A stretch of DNA of 32,541 nucleotides from Rhodocyclales bacterium. GTDB taxonomy: Bacteria; Pseudomonadota; Gammaproteobacteria; Burkholderiales; Rhodocyclaceae. The stretch lies in the NCBI GenBank assembly GCA_016215645.1, contig JACRIX010000015.1, positions 1-32,541 on the forward strand, given 5' to 3'. Under the pieces are notes generated by a model that saw only the letters and a program-made list of their open reading frames with translations, was not told the origin of the DNA and searched no databases. A program made the translations under genes and the position numbers. Each line of letters opens with the position of its first letter. Position 1 is the first letter of the stretch. This document shows, one piece after another, positions 1 to 8,164 of this stretch.

Positions 1-1130
1 ACCTTGTCGCCCTTCTTGTGGTTCATCGCGAAATCGTCCCACGGGTTCGCCATGCACTGCTTCATGCCCAGCGAAATGCGGCGACGGTCTTCGTCGATTT
101 CGAGGATCATCACTTCGACTTCGTCGCCCAGCTGGACAACCTTGGTCGGGTGGATGTTCTTGTTGGTCCAGTCCATTTCCGAGACGTGCACCAGGCCTTC
201 GATGCCCTGCTCGATCTCGACGAAGGCACCGTAGTCGGTCAGGTTGGTGACCTTGCCGAACAGGCGCGTGCCCTGCGGATAGCGGCGGGCGATTCCCACC
301 CACGGATCTTCGCCGAGCTGCTTCATGCCGAGGCTGACGCGGTTCTTTTCCTGGTCGAACTTGAGCACCTTGGCGGTGACTTCGTCGCCGACGTTGAGCA
401 CTTCGCTGGGGTGACGCACGCGACGCCAGGCCAGGTCGGTGATGTGCAGCAGGCCGTCGATGCCGCCGAGGTCGACGAACGCGCCGTAGTCGGTGATGTT
501 CTTGACGATGCCCTTGATGACGGTGCCTTCCTGCAGGTTTTCGAGCAGCTTCTGGCGCTCTTCGCCCATGCTGGCTTCGAGCACGGCGCGGCGCGAAACC
601 ACCACGTTATTGCGCTTGCGATCGAGCTTGATGACCTTGAACTCGAACTCGCGATTTTCGTAGGGCGTAGTGTCCTTGACCGGGCGCGTATCGACCAGCG
701 AACCCGGGAGGAAGGCACGGATGCCATTCACCATGACGGTGAGGCCGCCCTTGACCTTGCCGGTGACCATGCCCTTGATCAGGGCGCCATCCGTCATGGC
801 CTTGTCGAGATCGTTCCAGGCGGCAATGCGCTTGGCCTTCTCGCGCGACAGGCGCGTCGCACCGTAGCCGTCTTCGAGCATCTCGATGGCGACCAGGACG
901 AAGTCGCCGATCTTGGCTTCGACTTCGCCACGTTCATTGTGAAATTCCTCGGCGGGAATCATGGATTCGGACTTCAGGCCCGCATTCACGACCACGAAGT
1001 TCTGGTCGATACGGACGATTTCGGCGGTGATGACTTCACCGGCACGCATTTCCTGGCGCTGGAGGCTTTCCTCGAACAGGGCGGCAAAACTCTCCATGGG
1101 CGAAGCGTCGGCTATAGCAGCAGTAGACAT
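1..1130 (-). CDS. rpsA: 30S ribosomal protein S1 (partial, 3' end outside window)
   Basis: S1 binds mRNA on the 30S subunit and helps start translation of structured or weakly led messages. The visible 376 residues begin with [21 protein letters not shown] and contain successive S1 (OB-fold) repeats. Typical signatures are [51 protein letters not shown] and [20 protein letters not shown], each repeat closing with a basic [13 protein letters not shown] stretch. About four of the usual six repeats are inside the window; the rest lie left of base 1. The ATG at 1130 is the only sensible start. Upstream is a weak AAGG-type ribosome site and a 115-base gap to the stop of the aroA-cmk gene, which lies upstream in the same direction. 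That is the classic cmk-rpsA order. The identification is very secure. Confidence 0.97.
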   Translation of the reverse strand, partial: MSTAAIADASPMESFAALFEESLQRQEMRAGEVITAEIVRIDQNFVVVNAGLKSESMIPAEEFHNERGEVEAKIGDFVLVAIEMLEDGYGATRLSREKAKRIAAWNDLDKAMTDGALIKGMVTGKVKGGLTVMVNGIRAFLPGSLVDTRPVKDTTPYENREFEFKVIKLDRKRNNVVVSRRAVLEASMGEERQKLLENLQEGTVIKGIVKNITDYGAFVDLGGIDGLLHITDLAWRRVRHPSEVLNVGDEVTAKVLKFDQEKNRVSLGMKQLGEDPWVGIARRYPQGTRLFGKVTNLTDYGAFVEIEQGIEGLVHVSEMDWTNKNIHPTKVVQLGDEVEVMILEIDEDRRRISLGMKQCMANPWDDFAMNHKKGDK

Positions 1131-1155
1131 TGATTGGGGGACCTTACAGAGGGGT

Positions 1156-1169
1156 GTCACCAGGGTGAC
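1156..1169 (-). promoter_or_regulatory. 6-bp dyad in the rpsA leader
   Basis: In the 115-base gap upstream of rpsA there is a perfect inverted repeat, GTCACC-AG-GGTGAC. GGTGTCACC at its left edge is itself a small palindrome. In RNA it would form a short hairpin about 26 bases before the rpsA start codon. S1 is known to control its own translation in gammaproteobacteria through leader structure, so a regulatory role is possible. It could equally be an operator or chance. No promoter near consensus was recognised in the gap. Confidence 0.3.
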
Positions 1170-1245
1170 GGGTTGGTTGGACTTTGCCGTACTGGCCGGG
1201 CGGCCGGCACGACGCCGTTGCTGCGCTACATCTACAAAAACACCT

Positions 1246-3189
1246 TCATCGGGATCGCAAACCCTGCCGTTTGGCGATGACCATCACGGCGGCGACTGCG
1301 GCGTCGATGCTCATCTCGGTGGTATCCACCCGATCGGCATCGTCGCATTGCCTGAGGGGAGCCACGCTACGCTGGGCATCGCGCGCATCCCGTTCCTGCA
1401 AATCCTGCAAAAGGGCGTGCATGTTAGCAGGCATCCCCTTTGCGATCAACTGTTTATAGCGTCTTTCTGCACGCGCCGCGGCCGAGGCCGTCAAAAACAC
1501 CTTGGCCACCGCCCCGGGGAACACCACAGACGCCATATCGCGGCCATCCGCGACCAGGCCGGGGAAGCGCCGGTAGGCCCGCTGGCGGTCCAAGAGGGCG
1601 GCCCTGACGGCCGGCAACGCCGCCACCTTCGAGGCGCCGACCGAGATTTCCTCGGTACGGATGGCATCGGTCACATCAGCCGCGTCCAGGTAGATGCGCC
1701 CGGCGGAAAAGCGCGCCGGAAGGCTTGCCGCCAGCGCCGCCAAACCAGCCTCGTCATCCAGGGCCTTGCCAGCGCGCAGGCCGGCCAGCGCCGTGAGCCG
1801 GTACAGGGAGCCGCTGTCGAGGTAGTGGTAGCCAAAGGCGGCCGCCACGCGCTCGGCCACCGTGCCCTTGCCCGAGGCCGAGGGACCGTCGATCGCGATC
1901 ACCGGCGCCGCCACTTCGGCAAAGGCATCGAAATACCCGGGAAAGGTCTTGTTCACGCACGCCGGGTCATTGATGGTCACTGACACGCCGCCCAGTGCCG
2001 CGAGCGAAAAACACATGGCCATGCGATGGTCGTCATAGGTATCGATGGCGGCGCCGGAACTGAAAGTCGGCGCTGGCGAGACGGCGAGAAAATCCGCGCC
2101 CTCCTCCACCGTCGCGCCAATCTTGCGCAGTTCGGCCGCCATTGCCGCAATCCGGTCGGTTTCCTTGACCCGCCAGGAGGCAATGTTGCGCAGGCGGCAG
2201 GGACCGTCGGCGAACAGGGCGGCCACGGCCAGGGTCATCGCCGCGTCGGGAATGTGGTTCAAGTCGAGGTCGAAAGCCTTCAACTTGCCGCGCGGCGCGG
2301 CCGCCTCGATCCAGGTGTCACCCCGGGTGATGGTGGCACCGAGTTTCTCCAGTTCGTCGGCAAAGCGCACGTCGCCCTGGATACTCTCCCTGCCCACGCC
2401 CTCGACGCGAACCGGCCCACCGCCGATCGCACCGGCGGCAAGGAAGTAGGACGCGGTAGAGGCATCGCCTTCGACATGCAGCACGCCTGGGCTGCGATAC
2501 GACTGCGCTGCCGGAATCGAAAACCGCTCCCAGCCCTCGCGCTCGACGCGAACCCCAAAGCGGGCCATCAGATTCAGCGTGATCTCGACATAGGGCCTGG
2601 AGATCAACGCGGTGGTCATTTCGATGACCGCGTGGCGACCGGTCAGGGGCAAGGCCATCAGCAGCGCGGTAAGGAACTGCGAGGACACGTCGCCGCGCAG
2701 CCGGATCGGCGCATCGAGTTTCACCGTGGCAGGATGGATGCTCAGCGGCGGATAGCCGGCGTTGCCTTCGTACCGTATGTCGGCGCCGATCTGGAGCAAG
2801 CCGTCGACCAGATCGCCGATCGGACGCTCATGCATGCGCGGAACGCCGGAAAGCCGGTAGTGTCCGCCCGACAGCGCCAGCGCCGCGGTCAGCGGACGGA
2901 TCGCCGTACCGGCGTTGCCCATGAACAGATCCGCCTCGCGCACCGGAAGCTGCCCGCGGCAGCCCTCTATGACATAAGCATTGCAACCGATCGCCGTAAG
3001 GCCAACGCCGACTTTTACCAGCGCCGCCAGCATCACGCGAGTGTCGTCGGAATCGAGCAGGTCGCGAATTTCGGTGCGGCCTTCGGAGAGGGCGGCAAGC
3101 AAGAGCATACGATTGGAAATGCTCTTCGATCCGGGAAGGCGAATGATGCCGGAGGCGCGATTCAGCGGAGGAAGTTCAAGATGGTTCAT
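1246..3189 (-). CDS. aroA-cmk: Bifunctional EPSP synthase / cytidylate kinase fusion
   Basis: A single 647-residue frame joins two enzymes. Residues 1 to about 427 are 3-phosphoshikimate 1-carboxyvinyltransferase (shikimate pathway, PEP transfer to shikimate-3-phosphate). The visible signatures are GSKSISNR (20-27), [28 protein letters not shown] and DDHRMAM, typical of glyphosate-sensitive class I enzymes. From residue 429 the frame continues without a stop into CMP kinase: [14 protein letters not shown] with the Walker A lysine at 441, [18 protein letters not shown] and the [10 protein letters not shown] segment. Both halves have normal full length. The linker is only a few residues (AEVAAP), and no stop or separate start lies between them, although a GTG (Val430) exists at the kinase boundary. 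Such fusions are annotated in other Betaproteobacteria. The ATG at 3189 lacks a good Shine-Dalgarno sequence. The gene lies 68 bases downstream of the HEPN gene and 115 bases upstream of rpsA. Confidence 0.95.
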   Translation of the reverse strand: MNHLELPPLNRASGIIRLPGSKSISNRMLLLAALSEGRTEIRDLLDSDDTRVMLAALVKVGVGLTAIGCNAYVIEGCRGQLPVREADLFMGNAGTAIRPLTAALALSGGHYRLSGVPRMHERPIGDLVDGLLQIGADIRYEGNAGYPPLSIHPATVKLDAPIRLRGDVSSQFLTALLMALPLTGRHAVIEMTTALISRPYVEITLNLMARFGVRVEREGWERFSIPAAQSYRSPGVLHVEGDASTASYFLAAGAIGGGPVRVEGVGRESIQGDVRFADELEKLGATITRGDTWIEAAAPRGKLKAFDLDLNHIPDAAMTLAVAALFADGPCRLRNIASWRVKETDRIAAMAAELRKIGATVEEGADFLAVSPAPTFSSGAAIDTYDDHRMAMCFSLAALGGVSVTINDPACVNKTFPGYFDAFAEVAAPVIAIDGPSASGKGTVAERVAAAFGYHYLDSGSLYRLTALAGLRAGKALDDEAGLAALAASLPARFSAGRIYLDAADVTDAIRTEEISVGASKVAALPAVRAALLDRQRAYRRFPGLVADGRDMASVVFPGAVAKVFLTASAAARAERRYKQLIAKGMPANMHALLQDLQERDARDAQRSVAPLRQCDDADRVDTTEMSIDAAVAAVMVIAKRQGLRSR

Positions 3190-3257
3190 ACGATACGTGG
3201 CAGTGAAGGCCTTGGAGCGATGCGATACAAGCCCACTTGGTAGGAAACAAGAGATGG

Positions 3258-3644
3258 CTAAGCGGCCAACGATGTGACCGTCGTCAGCAATTGTTCCACC
3301 TCGGCAATGACTGCCAGGCGATCAATCGATACGTCGGATTCCACCAACCCGGCCTCGTAGCGCGCCTGAACGGCAAACACCGTGTATTGAACGAGCGGCC
3401 AATAACGGCCGACATCGATACGGGCCTCTTCCAGCAAACCAAGCAAGCGCGAAAGATCGTGCGTCAGCGGAAAATCAGTTGAGCGCGCAGTAAGCCATGC
3501 CTTGAGCGCTTTTTCGATGGCTTGCTGGGCATGGAATCCAAAAACTTCGTCGGCGAACAAGGGATTGCCAACCATGCCGCGCATCGCGTCGAAATCCTTG
3601 CGGGCCATGAGCAACAAGCCCCGTGCGTGATCAGGCGCGCTCAT
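3258..3644 (-). CDS. HEPN-domain protein (candidate toxin of an MNT/HEPN pair)
   Basis: This is a 128-residue all-helical protein. [15 protein letters not shown] (37-51), THDLSRLL (61-68) and QARYEAGL (93-100) match the HEPN fold (PF05168-like), whose members are often RNases or partners of minimal nucleotidyltransferases. The nucleotidyltransferase gene lies directly upstream and overlaps it by 14 bases, the usual layout of such pairs. I start it at the ATG at 3644; the frame is open further upstream, but that part lies inside the nucleotidyltransferase gene and has no HEPN features. The RNase motif R-x4-6-H is not strict here: R54 and H62 are seven residues apart. Toxicity is therefore an inference, and a non-toxic nucleotide-binding partner is possible. 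Confidence 0.85.
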   Translation of the reverse strand: MSAPDHARGLLLMARKDFDAMRGMVGNPLFADEVFGFHAQQAIEKALKAWLTARSTDFPLTHDLSRLLGLLEEARIDVGRYWPLVQYTVFAVQARYEAGLVESDVSIDRLAVIAEVEQLLTTVTSLAA

Positions 3645-3966
3645 GCAGAACTCTTCCTTCGCGTTGGGCGCGACCGACGATGTGGTGCGCGGAGTCCTTG
3701 AACCGCTCGAATTCGTCACGGCTGTAGAGCAGCAAATCCTTGGATATCGCCAGTTTGCGCAGGGCAAGGTACAGACGAGCCGTTTCCTGGCGGCGGCTGC
3801 GTTGCGGACTGAAAGGCTCGCGCTCCACAATCAACAGATCAACATCGGAGTCTGCTCGTGCGTTGCCGTGCGCGCGCGAACCGAACAAGATCACCGTATC
3901 CGGATCGGCCTCGCGGACAATCGTATCAACCATCTCCCGAATGAGGCTGTCGTCATTGCTCAGCAT
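3631..3966 (-). CDS. Minimal nucleotidyltransferase (MNT, candidate antitoxin)
   Basis: A 111-residue pol-beta-type nucleotidyltransferase. The segment VILFGSRAHG followed by SDVDLLIVE gives the full GS-x10-DxD active-site motif. In characterised MNT/HEPN systems this enzyme adds AMP to the HEPN toxin and so neutralises it; that role is inferred from family and context. I prefer the ATG at 3966 because GGAGAAG sits 9 bases before it. An in-frame ATG at 3981 would add five residues but has no ribosome site, and that ATG forms part of the Shine-Dalgarno of the inner start. The 3' end overlaps the HEPN gene by 14 bases, suggesting translational coupling. The pair lies inside the otherwise conserved tyrA-aroA interval. 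Confidence 0.88.
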   Translation of the reverse strand: MLSNDDSLIREMVDTIVREADPDTVILFGSRAHGNARADSDVDLLIVEREPFSPQRSRRQETARLYLALRKLAISKDLLLYSRDEFERFKDSAHHIVGRAQREGRVLHERA

Positions 3967-4070
3967 TTTCGACTTCTCCATTACGTAGATAAGGCAATCG
4001 CCGGTTCGTCAGCACCGACTATTGTCGAAAACAGCAGAGATAGCAGTGATCGGTCTATGGATATTAAATT

Positions 4071-4120
4071 TCAATTGTGGTCTGTCCCCTACTAATCACT
4101 ATTGATCAATTCCTATTGAT
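4071..4120. other. AT-rich junction with short palindrome and direct repeat
   Basis: The gap between the MNT gene and the AT-rich gene (3967-4125) has no gene. It holds a segment TCAATTGTGGTCTGTCCCCT (4071-4090), followed by a perfect 10-bp palindrome ATTGATCAAT (4101-4110) and two copies of CTATTGAT (4099-4106 and 4113-4120). The first segment resembles short dispersed sequences I associate with REP/IS200-like elements, but I cannot confirm that from this window. The base composition changes abruptly from GC-rich to AT-rich here, consistent with an insertion boundary. Confidence 0.3.
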
Positions 4121-4125
4121 TCTAT

Positions 4126-4728
4126 TTACGGCAACATATCGCTTCCTCTGACTATGCTTCGCCCCTGATGCTTCATGAATTTTTTCTGGATTGCTTCATC
4201 AACATAATCAAGGCGTACCTCTAAGTGACCTGGCTCTGAAGTGGGAGATAACCATAAACGCAAAAAAACTCCCGCCTTTCCATCCCTCCAGAATATATTG
4301 TCGTGGTCTTTGAAATCAGATTGACCATAGATATTCTGAATTTTTGATCCAACTTTCCTAAATAATAGTCGCGCCTCTGGCTCAGGATCTCCTACCAAGC
4401 CGTGATTTAAGTAAATTGAGAACATAACTAGTTTCTTGCGCGAGAAAAGAGAGCCAACCATAAGGACAGGCTCATTCGCATACGTCACTGAATTATTATC
4501 AAAATTGATAATAAAGCACCTCTCATCAATGATTCCGGACAAGTCACTACAGGTCTGATCAGTCACCACCGCATCGGAAACCAGAAAGGACTTTTTTAGC
4601 AATTCACCTACCGTTTTCTTTGACTGGCCAATCTTTATTCCCTTTGGACCGACAGGAATACTCGCAGCAGTTACAGAAACTGAAAATGCAACTGCCATAA
4701 ATAGAACAAACGCCCGAAGCATATTCAC
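4126..4728 (-). CDS. Hypothetical exported protein, AT-rich gene
   Basis: I do not recognise this family. The 200-residue product has a clear N-terminal signal peptide (MLRAFVLFMAVAFSVSVTAA, probable cleavage after VTAA or nearby), so it should reach the periplasm or beyond. The mature part has two cysteines about 12 residues apart (TCSDLSGIIDERCF) that could form a disulfide, and mixed alpha/beta-looking sequence with no membrane segment. Codon use is strongly AT-biased compared with every neighbour, which points to recent transfer. The listed start is a GTG at 4728 overlapping the TGA of the preceding Uma2 fragment; an ATG at 4722 is an equally good start, and neither has a clear ribosome site. 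Confidence 0.75.
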   Translation of the reverse strand: MNMLRAFVLFMAVAFSVSVTAASIPVGPKGIKIGQSKKTVGELLKKSFLVSDAVVTDQTCSDLSGIIDERCFIINFDNNSVTYANEPVLMVGSLFSRKKLVMFSIYLNHGLVGDPEPEARLLFRKVGSKIQNIYGQSDFKDHDNIFWRDGKAGVFLRLWLSPTSEPGHLEVRLDYVDEAIQKKFMKHQGRSIVRGSDMLP

Positions 4729-5054
4729 GCCCGCACCGTTGATAAATTAATTGCAATGTTCGACTCCAGTATCGGCGACATCGATTCGCTGATGGTCGCC
4801 TTGTGCATTAAACAGTTCTGGTCCCGAACCGTATAGCTGACTCGGGGATCGATGCCAAACAACTCCACCAGACATTCGACCAGAAAAGTGTGCTTGCCGC
4901 CTATCGGTGCCATGTCGATCAACTCCCCTTCGATCAATTCGACACGTTCGGTCTCGTCGAGCAGCCCGGCCTGCGCCATCTGGTGATATTCCTCCTCCGA
5001 CCAGCGGTGATAAGGCAGGGCAGCACGTTCGCAAACTTCAAGCAGGGTGAGCAT
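4725..5054 (-). pseudogene. Truncated Uma2-family (DUF820) protein
   Basis: The first ~75 residues match the start of the Uma2 family of PD-(D/E)xK nuclease-like proteins: HRWSEEEYHQMAQAGLL, then ERVELIEGELIDMAPIGGKH. Family members are usually about 180-200 residues, with a downstream PD...ExK core. This frame stops at 109 residues, before that core, and its last ~35 residues (from VRDQN onward) look degenerate and end in AT-rich DNA. It is therefore likely a remnant without nuclease activity. The start is the ATG at 5054, with GGGAG 6 bases upstream; the longer open frame to 5282 lies inside tyrA. It begins 41 bases after the tyrA stop and may be co-transcribed. No frame nearby restores the missing C-terminus. 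Confidence 0.75.
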
Positions 5055-5095
5055 TTCGATCTCCCGAAGTGATGACAGGCGAGATGATAGCCCTG

Positions 5096-5974
5096 CTATT
5101 CGCCCGGCGGCAACAGGGAGTCGAGCCAGGCGTCGCGCCGCGCGCGCGCCGTGGAGAAGAGTTGTTCCAGTCCGGCGGCGTCGGCGCCGGCCAGCAGCAC
5201 GCGGGTGCGCATCAGTTCCATCAGGTAGGCATCCAGCTCCCGCAGCAGCGCATGACGATTCGCAACGCATATGTCGCGCCACATCTCCGGATGGCTGCTG
5301 GCAATGCGCGTGAAGTCGCGGAAACCGCCGGCGGCGAAGCCGAACAGCTGATCCGAATTCGGACGCTGCGCAAAATCGTGCACCAGGGCAAAGGCCAGCA
5401 AATGCGGCAGGTGACTGACCGCAGCGAAAACGCGATCATGCTCCTCGGGCGCGAGACGCGACACCTTGGCGCCGCAGGCTTCCCACGCCGTCTGTACTTT
5501 CGCCACGTGGCTCGCGGAGTTTTCGGCCAAGGGTGTCAGTACCACCCGCTTATCGACGTAGAGATCGGGCTTGGCCGCCGCGACGCCGCTCCTTTCCGCC
5601 CCTGCGATCGGATGACCGGGGACGAACTGCCCGATCTTGGCGCCAAGTCCGGCGCGCGCCGCGGCGACCACGTCGGACTTGGTGCTGCCGCCGTCGGTGA
5701 TGACAGTGCCCGGGCCAAGGTGGGGAGCCAGCGCGGTAAACACTGCCTCCATCTGTCCTACCGGCGTCGCCAGCAACACCAGATCGGCACCGGCAAGGGC
5801 ATCGGCCCAGCCTTCCGCGATACGATCGATCACACCCAGCTTGCGAGCCTCTTCGAGGGGGGCACGCGTACGGCCCAGGCCGACCACTTCGCCAACCCTG
5901 CCGGCAGCTTTCAGTCCCTGTGCAAACGAACCGCCGATCAGGCCGACGCCGCAGACGACGAGCTTCTTCAGCAT
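5096..5974 (-). CDS. tyrA: Prephenate dehydrogenase
   Basis: This enzyme oxidatively decarboxylates prephenate (or arogenate) to the tyrosine precursor using NAD(P). The 292-residue protein opens with a Rossmann GVGLIGGSFAQG loop (9-20). It then has the diagnostic TDGGSTKSDV (93-102) and VPGHPIAGAERSG (118-130) segments and an alpha-helical dehydrogenase C-terminal domain containing HLPHLLAFAL. It is the monofunctional short form, without a chorismate mutase or ACT extension. The ATG at 5974 shares one base with the TGA of hisC, implying translational coupling. It is the last gene of the tight serC-serA-pheA-hisC-tyrA run; in related genomes aroA normally follows directly. Confidence 0.96.
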   Translation of the reverse strand: MLKKLVVCGVGLIGGSFAQGLKAAGRVGEVVGLGRTRAPLEEARKLGVIDRIAEGWADALAGADLVLLATPVGQMEAVFTALAPHLGPGTVITDGGSTKSDVVAAARAGLGAKIGQFVPGHPIAGAERSGVAAAKPDLYVDKRVVLTPLAENSASHVAKVQTAWEACGAKVSRLAPEEHDRVFAAVSHLPHLLAFALVHDFAQRPNSDQLFGFAAGGFRDFTRIASSHPEMWRDICVANRHALLRELDAYLMELMRTRVLLAGADAAGLEQLFSTARARRDAWLDSLLPPGE

Positions 5975-7068
5975 CAGGGGTGCAGCGCCTTCTCCAGGGC
6001 GTCGAGGAATATGGCGTTCTCCGCCGGCAGTCCTATGGTGACGCGCAGGTGGTTGGGCAAGCCATAGCCACCGATGGGTCGCACGATCACACCCTGCTTC
6101 AGCAGGCGCGCATTTACGCCCGGGGTATCCGCCACTTCGAAGGTGACGAAGTTGCCATGCGAAGGAATGTGCGCCAGCCCCAGGCGCTTGAGGCCGGCCA
6201 CGATCTGTTCCATGCCGCTGCGATTCGACTCGTAGCTGCGCGCCAAGAACTCGTGGTCGTCGAGCGCGGCGATGGCGCCGGCCAGCGCCAGGTTATTCAC
6301 ATTGAATGGTTGGCGCACCCGATTCAACAGGTCGATCATTTCACCGCGCCCGATACCGTAGCCGACGCGCAAGCCCGCCAAGCCGTAGATTTTGGAGAAG
6401 GTCCGCACCACCAGCAGGTTCGGATAGTCGCGCACCCAGGCCACCGTGTCGGCGCGCTCGGCGGGCGCCAGGTATTCGGTATAGGCCTCGTCGAGCACCA
6501 CGCAGATGTGTGACGGAATGTTCTCGATGAAGGCCCTGACCTCGGCCTGCGGCAGGAAATTGCCGGTCGGGTTGTTCGGGTTGGCGATCCATACGACATG
6601 CGTATCGCCACGGATCGCCGCCAACATCGCCGCCGGGTCATGGCCATAGTTCTTTGCCGGAGCCGCCAGACACTCGGCACCCGCCGACATCGTGGCCAGG
6701 GGATACACCGCAAAGGCATGGCGCGAAAACACGGCCGAGCGACCCGGCGCAAGGAACACCCGGGCCGCCAGATCAAGCACGTCGTTCGAGCCGTTGCCCA
6801 GCACCACCTGTTCCTGGGCCACGCCGTGGCGCTCGGCAATCGCCGCGATCAAGTCGAACTGATCCGGATAACGCTCGACGCCGGCAAGCGCCGCCTCGAC
6901 CGCCGCACGCGCCTTGGGGCTCATGCCCAATGGATTCTCGTTGGAGGCCAGCTTGACGATTTTGTCCACCGGGATGCCCATCTGGCGCGCCAGTTCCGTG
7001 ATCGGCTTGCCGGGAATGTAAGGTGAAATCGCGCGAATGTAGGACGGCGCCTGATCAACGATTTTCAT
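5974..7068 (-). CDS. hisC: Histidinol-phosphate / aromatic aminotransferase
   Basis: A class I/II PLP-dependent aminotransferase of 364 residues in the HisC family. Visible are NENPLG (44-49), GNGSND (91-96), ANPNNPTGN (162-170), VLDEAYTEY (191-199) and the PLP-binding TFSKIYGLAGLR, with Lys226 as the Schiff-base lysine. In this position between pheA and tyrA the second HisC copy of betaproteobacteria is thought to transaminate phenylpyruvate and 4-hydroxyphenylpyruvate (or prephenate) as well as imidazole acetol phosphate. That specificity is inferred from context. The start is the ATG at 7068, with AGG about 8 bases upstream and 11 bases after the pheA stop. Confidence 0.95.
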   Translation of the reverse strand: MKIVDQAPSYIRAISPYIPGKPITELARQMGIPVDKIVKLASNENPLGMSPKARAAVEAALAGVERYPDQFDLIAAIAERHGVAQEQVVLGNGSNDVLDLAARVFLAPGRSAVFSRHAFAVYPLATMSAGAECLAAPAKNYGHDPAAMLAAIRGDTHVVWIANPNNPTGNFLPQAEVRAFIENIPSHICVVLDEAYTEYLAPAERADTVAWVRDYPNLLVVRTFSKIYGLAGLRVGYGIGRGEMIDLLNRVRQPFNVNNLALAGAIAALDDHEFLARSYESNRSGMEQIVAGLKRLGLAHIPSHGNFVTFEVADTPGVNARLLKQGVIVRPIGGYGLPNHLRVTIGLPAENAIFLDALEKALHP

Positions 7069-7079
7069 TGCTCTGCCTT

Positions 7080-8162
7080 TCAGTACGCAGCCCTGGGGTA
7101 GGAACCCAGTAACTTGACGAAACCGGCCCGACCGCGCAATTCTTCCAGCGCCCTGGCGACTCCCGCTTCGGTCCGATGCCCCTCGATATCGATGTAAAAC
7201 ACGTACTCCCAGCGACTACCGCCGAAACCGCGCGCCGGCCGGGATTCGAGCCGGCTCATGGAAACACCGTTGTCCGCGAACGGTGCCAGCAACTGATGCA
7301 CCGCACCCGGACGATTCTGTGCCGAGCACACCAGTGAGGTGCGGTCGTTGCCGGACGGACCCGCATCGTGCCCGGCAATGACGGCAAAGCGCGTGGTGTT
7401 GTTCGGATCGTCCTCGATGTTTTCGGCAAGAATCGTCAGGCCGTAAAGTTCGGCCGCAGCATCGCCGGCAATCGCCGCGGTTCCCGGCTCGGCCGCCGCC
7501 AGACGCGCGGCCTCGGCATTGCTTGCGACCGGGATGCGCGACACCTGCGGCATATTGCGATTCAACCACTCATGGCATTGCGCCAGGGATTGAGCGTGGG
7601 AATAGATGCGCGCGACCTCGGCCGGAGTGCCAGCTTGCGCCATCAGTTTGTGATGGATGGGCAGATTGATCTCGCCGCAGATCTGCGAAGGCGATGACAG
7701 CAATAGATCAAGGGAGCGACCAATGGCCCCCTCGGTGGAGTTCTCGATCGGCACTACGCCGTAGTGCGCATTCCCGGCCTCGACGGCACGAAATACATCG
7801 TCGATGCCAGGGCAAGCCAGAAGCGTCGGCGCGCCACCGAAGTGCTTGCGCGCGGCCGACTCCGAATAGGTGCCCGCCGGTCCCAGGTAAGCGATATTCA
7901 GCGGCTGTTCGAGTGCCAGGCAGGCCGACATGATTTCGCGCACGATGCGTTGCGCCGCCACGGCCGGCAGCGGCCCCGGATTGCGCTCGGCAACGCGGCG
8001 CAATACCTGTGCCTCCCGTTCCGGTCGATAGATGTTGCCCTGCTTGATTTCGCCGATGCGCCGGGCGAGCTTGGCACGCTCGTTGATCAGGCGCAGAAGG
8101 TCGCCATCGATCGCATCGATCTGGTCACGCAGCTTTCCCAGCTCCCGGGAATCGTCGGACAC
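7080..8162 (-). CDS. pheA: Bifunctional chorismate mutase / prephenate dehydratase (P-protein)
   Basis: Three domains lie in order. An AroQ chorismate mutase occupies residues 5-90, with the catalytic set R12, R29 and K40. A prephenate dehydratase follows at 90-265, with YLGPAGTYSE, VVPIENSTEGAIG and the TRF motif (257-259). An ACT regulatory domain spans 275-355, with the phenylalanine-binding type ESRP segment at 306-309. It converts chorismate to phenylpyruvate and is expected to be feedback-inhibited by phenylalanine through ACT. The start is a GTG at 8162, supported by GGGAGG 7 bases upstream that lies inside the 3' end of serA. Only 2 bases separate the genes. Full length for the family (360 residues). 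Confidence 0.97.
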   Translation of the reverse strand: MSDDSRELGKLRDQIDAIDGDLLRLINERAKLARRIGEIKQGNIYRPEREAQVLRRVAERNPGPLPAVAAQRIVREIMSACLALEQPLNIAYLGPAGTYSESAARKHFGGAPTLLACPGIDDVFRAVEAGNAHYGVVPIENSTEGAIGRSLDLLLSSPSQICGEINLPIHHKLMAQAGTPAEVARIYSHAQSLAQCHEWLNRNMPQVSRIPVASNAEAARLAAAEPGTAAIAGDAAAELYGLTILAENIEDDPNNTTRFAVIAGHDAGPSGNDRTSLVCSAQNRPGAVHQLLAPFADNGVSMSRLESRPARGFGGSRWEYVFYIDIEGHRTEAGVARALEELRGRAGFVKLLGSYPRAAY

Positions 8163-8164
8163 CC

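Noticed and set aside
18..1133. 371-residue plus-strand frame opposite rpsA
   Set aside because: The minus strand encodes clear S1 repeats; the plus frame has no family features.
3645..3830. N-terminal extension of the HEPN protein
   Set aside because: It lies inside the nucleotidyltransferase gene, is Arg/Ser/Thr-rich without HEPN features, and the ATG at 3644 gives a normal-length protein.
5055..5282. N-terminal extension of the Uma2 fragment
   Set aside because: It would overlap the end of tyrA, has no Uma2-like sequence, and the ATG at 5054 has a good ribosome site.
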